Part shown: in pieces, positions 40,311-47,477 of the stretch
How positions within the stretch are numbered: position 1 is the first letter of the stretch
Layout of the letters: each line of letters opens with the position of its first letter
Origin: Humibacter sp. RRB41
Lineage (GTDB): Bacteria; Actinomycetota; Actinomycetes; Actinomycetales; Microbacteriaceae
NCBI RefSeq assembly: GCF_022761015.1
Contig: NZ_JAKWJQ010000005.1
Span: forward strand, 186,001 to 250,000
Reading direction: 5' to 3'
DNA: 64,000 bases
Translations under genes and position numbers: made by a program
The notes under the pieces: generated by a model
The model's input: only the letters and a program-made list of their open reading frames with translations
What the model was told of the DNA's origin: nothing
The model's database searches: none

Positions 40311-40939
40311 ACCGGGTCCTCGTCATCGTGACCTGATCGCCAGTGCCTGACGATGATCGGGAGTTTGAACGCGACGTGCAGGGCGATCCCTCCGATGATC
40401 AGCCACGCGAGCCCGTAGTGCACTCGGCGGAACGAGAACGGCCATGGATACCACTGGAACGTGTTGATCAGTCCGATCACAGGCTCCAGCAGAGCGGATG
40501 ACACCAGCACCGCGATGAGTCCGCGCTCGACCACGTCCCGCCACGAGGTGATCGCCGGCCACCGGAACAGCACGGGGTAGACGGTCCACAACTTGGCCAG
40601 CAGCAGCGGAAGCAGCGCGAGGCCGACCGTGATGTGCACACCCTGGGTCACCTGATAGAGCCAGGAAGGCGTCGTGGCGAACCGCATCCCCGGAAGCGGA
40701 TCCTGCAGCAGATGGCTGTACAGGCCGGTGAGGAAACACACGACGAAGGCGAGAGCCAAGAGCCGTCCGAGGACCACGGCCGCTCGCTTCGTGCGCGCGG
40801 AGGAGCGCAGCGACAGTTGCGCCAGCCTGGAACCCGCGGCCAGACGCTCCGACACTCGTTCGGTGAGATGGGTCACTGCTTCAGTCTCGGCGTGCGTCGC
40901 GCGGCCCAGAACGGCGGAATCCTTACCGTCTGCAGACAT
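40307..40939 (-). CDS. Membrane b-type cytochrome partner of the molybdoenzyme
   Basis: A 210-residue protein with four or five helices after a 45-residue hydrophilic N-terminus (HLTERVSERLAAGSRLAQLS). Histidines that could bind heme lie in GLYSHLLQD, TQGVHITVGLALLPLL, FRRVHYGLAWLIIGG and GGIALHVAFKLPIIVRH, a cytochrome b561/YedZ-like pattern. It is the first gene of the operon, coupled by overlap to the exported Mo enzyme. It probably moves electrons between quinones and the Mo site. Confidence 0.85.
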   Translation of the reverse strand: MSADGKDSAVLGRATHAETEAVTHLTERVSERLAAGSRLAQLSLRSSARTKRAAVVLGRLLALAFVVCFLTGLYSHLLQDPLPGMRFATTPSWLYQVTQGVHITVGLALLPLLLAKLWTVYPVLFRWPAITSWRDVVERGLIAVLVSSALLEPVIGLINTFQWYPWPFSFRRVHYGLAWLIIGGIALHVAFKLPIIVRHWRSGHDDEDPV

Positions 40940-41034
40940 CCACGTCGGCGAGCAGATCCGTCACCGGACCGTAAGCGCTTGGGGGATCCGCCGCCCGCTC
41001 ACAGCCCGGAGAGTGAGGGGGAAGAAGGGATGTC

Positions 41035-41883
41035 ATGACAGCACTCGACACCACGGACAGCTCGATCCCGGCGCCCATGGTCGGCGTCTTCGGCGGGTCG
41101 GGTCTCTACTCTCTGCTGGACCGAGATCGGTCGGAGACCGTCGATGTGGTCACGCCGTACGGCCCGATATCGTCGCCGATCACGATCGGCGACCTCGACG
41201 GCGTGCGTGTCGCATTCCTCGCCAGACACGGAATCGCCCACACGCTGCCGCCGCATCGTGTTCCCTATCGTGCGAATGTATGGGCGATGGCGTCGCTCGG
41301 CGTGCGCGCCATCGTCTCCTCGTCGGCGGTCGGATCGCTGTCGCCGCGCATCGCACCCGGCACGTTCGTCGTGCCCGACCAGCTCATCGACCGCACATCG
41401 GGAAGAGCCGACACCTTCTTCGACGGTGCAGACGTTCAGCACCTCCCGTTCTCGGACCCGTACTGCGCCCAGCTGCGCACGATCGCGACGGATGCCCTCG
41501 CGGGCCTTGGCGAGAAGGTCCACCCGTCGGCGACGTCCGTCGTCGTCCAAGGACCACGTTTCTCGACCCGCGCCGAGTCGCGGTGGTACCGGTCGCTCGG
41601 CGCGCACATCGTGAACATGACGCAGTATCCGGAGGCTGCGCTCGCCGCAGAATTGAATGTCGGTCTGGTCAACGTGTCGTTCGTCACGGACTCCGACGCG
41701 GGCGACTCCGCAGAAGACGCCGTCGATCCCGCCGTGGTTCTGCGGCGGATGGCCGAAGCCGAGCAGCGCATCCGGTCGGCGATCGCGGCGATCGCGATCG
41801 CGGTGCCGCGTGACTATGCGACGCCGTCGCGGGTGCCGGACGATGCCGTTCTTCGCGTCCTGGCCGCAGGGGCGCTCGTCTGA
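41035..41883 (+). CDS. 5'-methylthioadenosine phosphorylase family protein
   Basis: A 282-residue purine nucleoside phosphorylase-II family enzyme. Motifs are VGVFGGSGLYSLLD, the phosphate-binding FLARHGIAHTLPPHRVPYRA, and the substrate region PRFSTRAESRWYRS with NMTQYPEAALAAEL, which fits MTAP rather than guanosine/inosine enzymes. It would split MTA to adenine and 5-methylthioribose-1-phosphate. The stop overlaps the epimerase start (TGATG). It corresponds to Rv0535 in the M. tuberculosis methylthioxylose region. Confidence 0.9.
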   Translation: MTALDTTDSSIPAPMVGVFGGSGLYSLLDRDRSETVDVVTPYGPISSPITIGDLDGVRVAFLARHGIAHTLPPHRVPYRANVWAMASLGVRAIVSSSAVGSLSPRIAPGTFVVPDQLIDRTSGRADTFFDGADVQHLPFSDPYCAQLRTIATDALAGLGEKVHPSATSVVVQGPRFSTRAESRWYRSLGAHIVNMTQYPEAALAAELNVGLVNVSFVTDSDAGDSAEDAVDPAVVLRRMAEAEQRIRSAIAAIAIAVPRDYATPSRVPDDAVLRVLAAGALV

Positions 41884-42962
41884 TGCCGCGCATCCTGGTG
41901 ACAGGGGGAGCGGGATTCATCGGTACTCACATCGTCGCGGCGGCTGTCGATCGCGGGTGGCACGTTCGGGTGCTCGATTCACTTCGCGCGGACGTGCACG
42001 CGCAACCCGATGAGCGGTCGAGCTGGCCACTGCCAGCAGATGTCGAACTGGTCCACGCCGATGTGAGAGATGCGTCCGCCGTCTTCGATGCTCTCGACGG
42101 CGTCGATGCGGTCAGCCATCAGGCGGCCAAGGTCGGCCTCGGTGTCGACTTCGACGACACACCCGACTACGTCGGCAGCAACGAACTCGGCACGGCTGTG
42201 CTGCTGGCACAGGCAGCGCGCAGAGGGATTCGCCGACTCGTGCTCGCCTCGTCGATGGTCGTGTACGGGGAAGGCAGGTATCGCGACGATCTGGGCATCA
42301 CCACGGCACCGGCGCGTACGCCCGTCGATTTGGCCGCTGGATGCTTCGAGCCGCCGTCACCCCGCACCGGTCGACCGATGACCCCCGAGTCGATCGACGA
42401 GGACGCGCCCCTCGACCCCCGCAACGTCTACGCCGCGACGAAGGTCGCACAGGAGAACCTGGTGCGCGCATGGGTCCGTGCCACCAGTGGAGTCGCCGCG
42501 ATGCTCCGCTATCACAACGTCTACGGTCCAGGGATGCCCAGCGGCACACCGTACGCAGGCGTCGCGTCGTTGTTCCGGTCGGCGTTGGAGCGCGGCGAGG
42601 CGCCGAGGGTCTTCGAAGACGGCGCACAGCGCAGAGATTTCGTGCACGTCGCCGACGTCGCGACGGCGAACATCGCTGCGATCGAGTGGACAGCACGCCG
42701 GGAGCCCGCTGACGTGCGGGCGTTCAACATCGCCAGTGGTGTGCCGCACACGATAGGCGAGTTCGCTGCGTCGTTGAGTCGGGCCTTCGGCGGTCCTGCT
42801 CCGGTCGTCACTGGCGAGTTCCGGCTCGGCGACGTGCGCCACATCACGGCTTCTGCAGATCGTGCGCGCCGAGAACTGGGATTCCGCGCCCAGATGGATT
42901 TCGACGACGGCGTGCGCGACTTCGCGACCGCTGCTCTGCGCCCGGCGGTGGCACACCGATGA
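41883..42962 (+). CDS. NAD-dependent sugar epimerase/dehydratase
   Basis: A 359-residue short-chain dehydrogenase of the extended (GalE-like) type. The Rossmann motif is ILVTGGAGFIGTHIV and the catalytic pair is in NVYAATKVAQENL (YxxxK). HNVYGPGMPSGTPYAGVASL is typical of sugar-nucleotide epimerases. Compared with average GalE it has an insert around residues 135-170 (RYRDDLGITTAPARTPVD). It overlaps both neighbours. It corresponds to galE3/Rv0536 next to the phosphorylase, and could change ribo to xylo (or other) configuration of a methylthio-pentose. That reaction is inferred. Confidence 0.88.
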   Translation: MPRILVTGGAGFIGTHIVAAAVDRGWHVRVLDSLRADVHAQPDERSSWPLPADVELVHADVRDASAVFDALDGVDAVSHQAAKVGLGVDFDDTPDYVGSNELGTAVLLAQAARRGIRRLVLASSMVVYGEGRYRDDLGITTAPARTPVDLAAGCFEPPSPRTGRPMTPESIDEDAPLDPRNVYAATKVAQENLVRAWVRATSGVAAMLRYHNVYGPGMPSGTPYAGVASLFRSALERGEAPRVFEDGAQRRDFVHVADVATANIAAIEWTARREPADVRAFNIASGVPHTIGEFAASLSRAFGGPAPVVTGEFRLGDVRHITASADRARRELGFRAQMDFDDGVRDFATAALRPAVAHR

Positions 42963-44356
42963 ATGCGGCGGAGGGGCCGGCTGGGTCCGGTGTCACGGCC
43001 ACCGCGTCGCAAGACGGTCACGACGAGTTGCCTCCTGTGCGCTCACGCACCGCGGCACTTGGCCTCACCGCCGCCCTTGCGGTGATGGCAGCGGGCATCC
43101 TCGTGCCGTTCCTCACGGGGTGGGACGTCCATGTGCAGTCGTTCCCACCGTTGCACGCGCGGTGGATGCCCCGCATCGGACCAGGCAGCATTCCCGCGAT
43201 CGTCCTTGCCGCCGGCGCTGTCGTCTTCGCACCGTGGGCGGCGCGCCAACGGTGGCGTTGGCTGCTGCTGCTCACGTTCGGCTACGGGTTGGCCTGGATG
43301 CTCGCGCTCGCCACCGTGGACGGTCTCGCAGGCGTCGGCCACATCCTCGACACGAGCTACGAGTACCTGAACACGGCGCGCGCTGTCACGGACCCGATCG
43401 CCGTGCTGCATGAGTACGTCTCTCGCATCCCGTTGCACAGCCCGGATCACTGGCCTGTGCACATCGCGGGCCACCCGCCGGGAGCACTGTTCTTCTTCGT
43501 CGCTCTCGTGCGGCTCGGACTGGGCAGCGGTCTCGCCGCGGGAACGGTGGTCATCGTGATCGCTGCAACGACCCCTGTCGCCGTCTTGGTGACCTTGCAC
43601 AGGCTGGGTGCAGGGACGGCGGCACGTCGCGCGGCGCCGATCATCGCACTCGGGCCCGCGGCGGTGTGGATGGCGGTGTCGGCCGACGCCGTGTTCGGTT
43701 CTCTCGCCGCGTGGGGGCTGTGTTGCCTGGCATTCTCGGCGCGCTCTACGAGCCGATCGCGATCCATTGCCTGGGCCGTGGTGGCAGGGCTGGCGCTCGG
43801 GTACTGCGTGATGATGTCGTACGGTCTCCCGGTTCTGGGCGTCCTCGCTCTGGCGGTGCTTGCGGCCGCGCGATCGTGGCGACCCTTGCCGTGGGCGGCA
43901 GGTTCAGCACTCGCGGTCGTGCTGGCGTTCGCCGCAGGAGGTTTCGTCTGGTGGCAGGCGTACCCCGTGCTCGTTCGTCGCTACTACGACGGTGTGCAGA
44001 AGTATCGGCCGTACTCGTTCTGGATATGGGGCAATCTGTCGGCGCTGGGTTTCAGCGCCGGTCCCGTGGTCGGCTCGGCCGTGGCCGCGGCGTTCGCCAG
44101 AGGCCGGAGCGTGGTGAACAGGATTCCGAGTCAGACACGCGTGGTCGTGCTTCTCGCGCTCGCAGCTCTGGCGTGCGTGCTGGTGGCCGACATCTCGGGC
44201 ATGAGCAAGGCGGAGGTCGAGCGCATTTGGCTCCCCTTCGAGCCCTGGATGCTCGCGGGCACCGCGCTGCTTTCCGCTCGTTGGCGCCGCTGGGGCCTCG
44301 CAGTACAGCTGACGATGGCTCTGCTCGTGCAGCATCTGCTGTTCACCGGCTGGTGA
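42959..44356 (+). CDS. Multispanning membrane protein, putative GT-C glycosyltransferase
   Basis: A 465-residue protein with 11-12 predicted helices. After helix 2 there is an extracellular loop with SYEYLNTARAVTDPIAVLHE and AGHPPGALFFFVALVRLGLG. Late in the sequence SGMSKAEVERIWLPFEPWML is similar to the (S/G)-K-x-E-V-E-R-I-W stretch of actinobacterial membrane glycosyltransferases. No cleavable signal peptide. It overlaps the epimerase by 4 bases. In the M. tuberculosis cluster a similar membrane protein acts on the polyprenyl-linked methylthio-sugar; acceptor and donor here are not known. Confidence 0.8.
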   Translation: MNAAEGPAGSGVTATASQDGHDELPPVRSRTAALGLTAALAVMAAGILVPFLTGWDVHVQSFPPLHARWMPRIGPGSIPAIVLAAGAVVFAPWAARQRWRWLLLLTFGYGLAWMLALATVDGLAGVGHILDTSYEYLNTARAVTDPIAVLHEYVSRIPLHSPDHWPVHIAGHPPGALFFFVALVRLGLGSGLAAGTVVIVIAATTPVAVLVTLHRLGAGTAARRAAPIIALGPAAVWMAVSADAVFGSLAAWGLCCLAFSARSTSRSRSIAWAVVAGLALGYCVMMSYGLPVLGVLALAVLAAARSWRPLPWAAGSALAVVLAFAAGGFVWWQAYPVLVRRYYDGVQKYRPYSFWIWGNLSALGFSAGPVVGSAVAAAFARGRSVVNRIPSQTRVVVLLALAALACVLVADISGMSKAEVERIWLPFEPWMLAGTALLSARWRRWGLAVQLTMALLVQHLLFTGW

Positions 44357-44366
44357 GCGGACCGGT

Positions 44367-44621
44367 TCAGACCGGCATGGTGAACGCGGTGACGCCTGTC
44401 ATCGTGAGCCGCACATCGTCGCCGGCTTCGACGATGGTGAGCAGCACGCTGTCGCACCGGCGACACCGCGCCACGAATCTGCTGCCGTCGGCGTAGACCA
44501 CCGCTTGCGCGATGACGGCCACGTCGCCGCAGTGAACGCACCGGGCGTGAGCCGAGGTGGCGTCCCCTGTCATCACCTCGGACAACGGGCCGGCCAGCAC
44601 ATTACCGTCGAGCTTCTGCAT
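44367..44621 (-). CDS. DUF6510 family zinc-ribbon-like protein
   Basis: An 84-residue protein with two CxxC pairs (CVHCGD and CRRCDS, residues 28-31 and 53-56) expected to bind zinc. It is the last gene of a three-gene operon with the ferredoxin-reductase-like and sulfite-oxidase-like genes; its ATG overlaps the reductase stop by one base. Such small proteins recur in this context, but their role is unknown. Confidence 0.8.
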   Translation of the reverse strand: MQKLDGNVLAGPLSEVMTGDATSAHARCVHCGDVAVIAQAVVYADGSRFVARCRRCDSVLLTIVEAGDDVRLTMTGVTAFTMPV

Positions 44622-45361
44622 CAGGCACCTCCGAACCGCTCGGCTCGCACGTCGTCGACTTCGTGTCCGAGTTCTTTCAGCCAGCCGAGCACGCGCTCGA
44701 CGAACGGGGTCGATCCGCACACGAAGACGAGCGGATTCTGCTGGGGCGGCAGCACGAGCTCGCCGAGCAGTTCGCGCGTGAGCCGTCCTGCGGGCCTCGG
44801 TGCACCATCGGGGGCGCGCCTGGAGAACACGTAGTCGACGTGCACGGCTGTTGGCCCGGGATCGGCTGCCTCCCGGTCGAGCTCGGAGCGGAAGAAGACG
44901 TCGTCGGGCGTGCGCACGGCGTAGAGCAGGCGCAAGGGCGTGACGTCCAGCGCCGCTCGATGTGCCCGCACGATCGCGGCGATCGGGACCACGCCCGAGC
45001 CGCCGGCAATGAGTTGGACGGGTCTGTGCGCGGGATCCGGCCTCCACACGAACCAGCCCCCCAGGGGCCCCCTCACCTCGAGCTGGTCGCCGACCATCAG
45101 GTCGTCTACGAGATACGGTGACACCTCGCCGGACGCGACCCGGTCGACGGCGAGCTCGATGGACGGCGCGTCTCCCGACGATGCGATCGAGTACGAGCGG
45201 CTGGCCTGATAGCCGTCCTCCGCGGTCAGACGGACGTCGACGTGCTGTCCGGCCAGGTTGCCGGGCCAATCGGGAATGTCGAGGACGATCCGCCGGGCAC
45301 TCGGTGTCTCGGGATGGGTCGCGGACACCGTGGCGACGTGCCACGCCGCGTGGGCGATCAC
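44621..45361 (-). CDS. Ferredoxin-NADP reductase-like flavoprotein
   Basis: A 246-residue oxidoreductase. The FAD domain has SRSYSIASSGDAPSIELAVD (R-x-Y-S motif) and the NAD(P) domain has IAGGSGVVPIAAIVRAHRAA and VFVCGSTPFVERVLGWLKEL. There is no 2Fe-2S domain. It sits directly after the sulfite-oxidase-like gene (4-base overlap) and before the DUF6510 gene, so it probably exchanges electrons between NAD(P)H and the Mo enzyme. Confidence 0.9.
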   Translation of the reverse strand: MIAHAAWHVATVSATHPETPSARRIVLDIPDWPGNLAGQHVDVRLTAEDGYQASRSYSIASSGDAPSIELAVDRVASGEVSPYLVDDLMVGDQLEVRGPLGGWFVWRPDPAHRPVQLIAGGSGVVPIAAIVRAHRAALDVTPLRLLYAVRTPDDVFFRSELDREAADPGPTAVHVDYVFSRRAPDGAPRPAGRLTRELLGELVLPPQQNPLVFVCGSTPFVERVLGWLKELGHEVDDVRAERFGGA

Positions 45362-45951
45362 GAATAGCGCTCTTCGGTCCAGGGATCGCCATGCAGGCTG
45401 TAGCCGCGCTCTTCCCAGAATCCGGGCTCATCCTGGGCGATCATCTCCAGTCCCTGCACCCACTTCGCGCTCTTCCAGAAGTACAGGTGGGGAACGACGA
45501 GACGAGCGGGGCCGCCGTGCTCCGCCTCGAGCGGCTCCCCATCTGCTTCGAACGCGATCCAAGCCTGTCCGTCGAGCAATTCCTCCAGCGGCACGTTGGT
45601 GGTGTAGCCGCCGTAGCTGTGGGCCATCACGAAATCGTACGAGGTCTCCACGTGCTCGAAGACGCGGTCCAGAGACACGCCGCGCCACGGCATCCCGAGT
45701 CTCGACCAGTGCGTGACGCAGTGGATGTCGACGGTGAAGTCCTCGAGTCCGAGCGCGCGGAAAGAGTCCCAGTCCCAACGCACGGTCTTGCCGTCTTCCG
45801 TCCCGACCGTGAACTCCCAGATCTCCTGCGCAATCTCGGGTGTTGCGCCGGCCGTGAGCACCGGCCAGTCGTCGACCTGAGTCTGACCTGGCGGGAGACG
45901 GGTGTCGCGCCCGTGAGTCTTGCTGCCGAATCCGCGAGTGATGAGAGCCAT
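45358..45951 (-). CDS. Cytoplasmic sulfite oxidase-family molybdoenzyme
   Basis: A 197-residue enzyme without signal peptide. The Mo ligand Cys78 is in VDIHCVTHWSRLGMPWRGVS, and the pterin pocket continues in MAHSYGGYTTNVPLEELLDG and LEAEHGGPARLVVPHLYFWK. A few family members have been studied as protein- or small-molecule-linked sulfoxide or sulfite enzymes. Start at the ATG 45951; longer frames upstream are not coding. Partner genes are the flavoprotein and DUF6510. The substrate is unknown. Confidence 0.9.
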   Translation of the reverse strand: MALITRGFGSKTHGRDTRLPPGQTQVDDWPVLTAGATPEIAQEIWEFTVGTEDGKTVRWDWDSFRALGLEDFTVDIHCVTHWSRLGMPWRGVSLDRVFEHVETSYDFVMAHSYGGYTTNVPLEELLDGQAWIAFEADGEPLEAEHGGPARLVVPHLYFWKSAKWVQGLEMIAQDEPGFWEERGYSLHGDPWTEERYS

Positions 45952-46042
45952 CTGCCGTCCCGCCTTTCCGTGTGAATGCCGGTGAGCGTCGCCGGTCTCA
46001 GTATCGCCGAGCCGCCGCCGCTGCGGAACACCGAGGCGCCGG

Positions 46043-47377
46043 TCAGGCGAAGAGGATGACACCGACGTCATCTCCCGGCCGCACCTCGACGACTCTCTCG
46101 GGAACGACGGCCACACCATCGGCAGCGGCCAGGCTCGCCACGAGATGCGAGCCGGATCCACCGGCCGCCGACGGCCGAACGCGGATGGCATTGAACGTGT
46201 TGCCGGGCTGCACGACGACCGGGATGTACTGTCGCCTGCCAGCAGGCGACGACCAGCCGACTGCGGCAACGCCCTCGAGCACCGTGGGCAGAGTGACCAG
46301 ACGGCCGAGCATCCTCGCCAGTGCCGGCTTGATGAACAGCTCGAACGACACCGCCGCGCTCACCGGGTTGCCGGGAAGACAGAATGCACGGATGCCGGGG
46401 CCGAGGACTCCGAACCCTTGGGGCTTGCCGGGTTGCATCGCCAGGCGTGCGAACCTCACAGAGCGGCCGCCGGCGCCTCGACGAAGGTTGTCGCCGGAGA
46501 CTGTGCCGGACAGAGCCTCCTTCACCACGTCGAACGCGCCGGCGCTGACCCCACCTGAAAGCACGACCACGTCGACGTCGCGCGCGTCGAACGCGTCGAA
46601 CGCGTCGAGCAGGTCGAGCAGCGGTTCCGGGTCGTCGCCCACCACGGAGCGATGCGTCACCGCACCGCCCGCCTCGACGACGAGCGCAGCGAGCAGAGCC
46701 GTGTTCGAGTCGGGGATCATCCCCCGTGCCGGCACCTGGCCGGGGTCGACGAGTTCGCTCCCCGTCGAGACGATGGCGACGCGCGGTCGTCTGGCCACCG
46801 GTATCTCCCCGAAACCGGCCGCCGCCACGGAGGCAAGGGCGCGTGGCGTCAGAACGCTTCCGGCAGCAAGCACGACAGCGCCGGCCGGAGCATCCTCACC
46901 CGTGCGGCGGATGAACCGTCCCGGCAACGGCGGGACCGTGACGTGCACCGTGGGTGCGGCATCCATCGGTGTCACCCAGCGCCCGGCCTCGCGATGCTCG
47001 ACGGTGTCTTCGACCGGCACGACGGCATCCGCTTGGGAGGGGACAGGCGCCCCCGTCATCACCCGCACGGCCGAGCCTGCCGGCAGGTCGGGGTCGGAGC
47101 CCGATCCAGCCGGCACGTCAGCGACCACGGTCAGTTCGATCGGATGCTCCGCAGTCGCAGTCTGCAGGTCCGCATACCGCACGGCGTAGCCGTCCATGGA
47201 GGAGTTGTCGAAGAGCGGAACCGGATGCCGCGTGCGCACGTCCGCGGAGATCGTGCGTCCCAGGGCTTCGGCGAGCGGCACCGTCTCCGATGCTGAGGGC
47301 TCGAACGCCGCCAGCACCAGCTCCTGCCACTCCTCGACGGTGAGCTGCTCGGCGTCACGCTGTTCGGAGGCGGTCAT
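46043..47377 (-). CDS. moeA: Molybdopterin molybdenumtransferase MoeA
   Basis: A 444-residue enzyme that inserts molybdate into adenylylated molybdopterin. It has the typical N-terminal PLFDNSSMDGYAVRYADL, the central MPT-binding IVSTGSELVDPG and VVLSGGVSAGAFDVVKEALS, then FCLPGNPVSAAVSFELFIKP. The start at 47377 is 6 nt after a TACCGT box. It heads the Moco biosynthesis cluster and is divergent from the ThiF-rhodanese-MoaE fusion. Confidence 0.95.
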   Translation of the reverse strand: MTASEQRDAEQLTVEEWQELVLAAFEPSASETVPLAEALGRTISADVRTRHPVPLFDNSSMDGYAVRYADLQTATAEHPIELTVVADVPAGSGSDPDLPAGSAVRVMTGAPVPSQADAVVPVEDTVEHREAGRWVTPMDAAPTVHVTVPPLPGRFIRRTGEDAPAGAVVLAAGSVLTPRALASVAAAGFGEIPVARRPRVAIVSTGSELVDPGQVPARGMIPDSNTALLAALVVEAGGAVTHRSVVGDDPEPLLDLLDAFDAFDARDVDVVVLSGGVSAGAFDVVKEALSGTVSGDNLRRGAGGRSVRFARLAMQPGKPQGFGVLGPGIRAFCLPGNPVSAAVSFELFIKPALARMLGRLVTLPTVLEGVAAVGWSSPAGRRQYIPVVVQPGNTFNAIRVRPSAAGGSGSHLVASLAAADGVAVVPERVVEVRPGDDVGVILFA

Positions 47378-47383
47378 GACACA

Positions 47384-47389
47384 ACGGTA
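47384..47389 (-). promoter_or_regulatory. -10 box of moeA
   Basis: Minus-strand TACCGT ends 6 nt before the ATG at 47377; leaderless type. A plus-strand TAGGAT (47439-47444) serves the divergent fusion gene, which has a normal leader and ribosome site (AGGAGGCG). Confidence 0.5.
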
Positions 47390-47477
47390 AGCGTGCTGAA
47401 GCGGGAACGGAGGCACGGCGGTTCCCGGTCCAGCCTCATAGGATCGTGGAACGCCACGAACCAGCAGGAGGCGAGCC

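Noticed and set aside
37286-44356. Arsenosugar biosynthesis cluster
   Set aside because: TIGR04282/DUF2064 proteins and nucleoside phosphorylases occur in arsenosugar clusters, but there is no radical SAM ArsS-like enzyme or ArsM methyltransferase here; the methylthio-sugar reading explains more of the genes.
42959-44356. Simple permease or transporter
   Set aside because: No transporter signature; the extracellular first loop, late SKAEVERIW stretch and cluster fit a GT-C-type enzyme better, though this is not proven.
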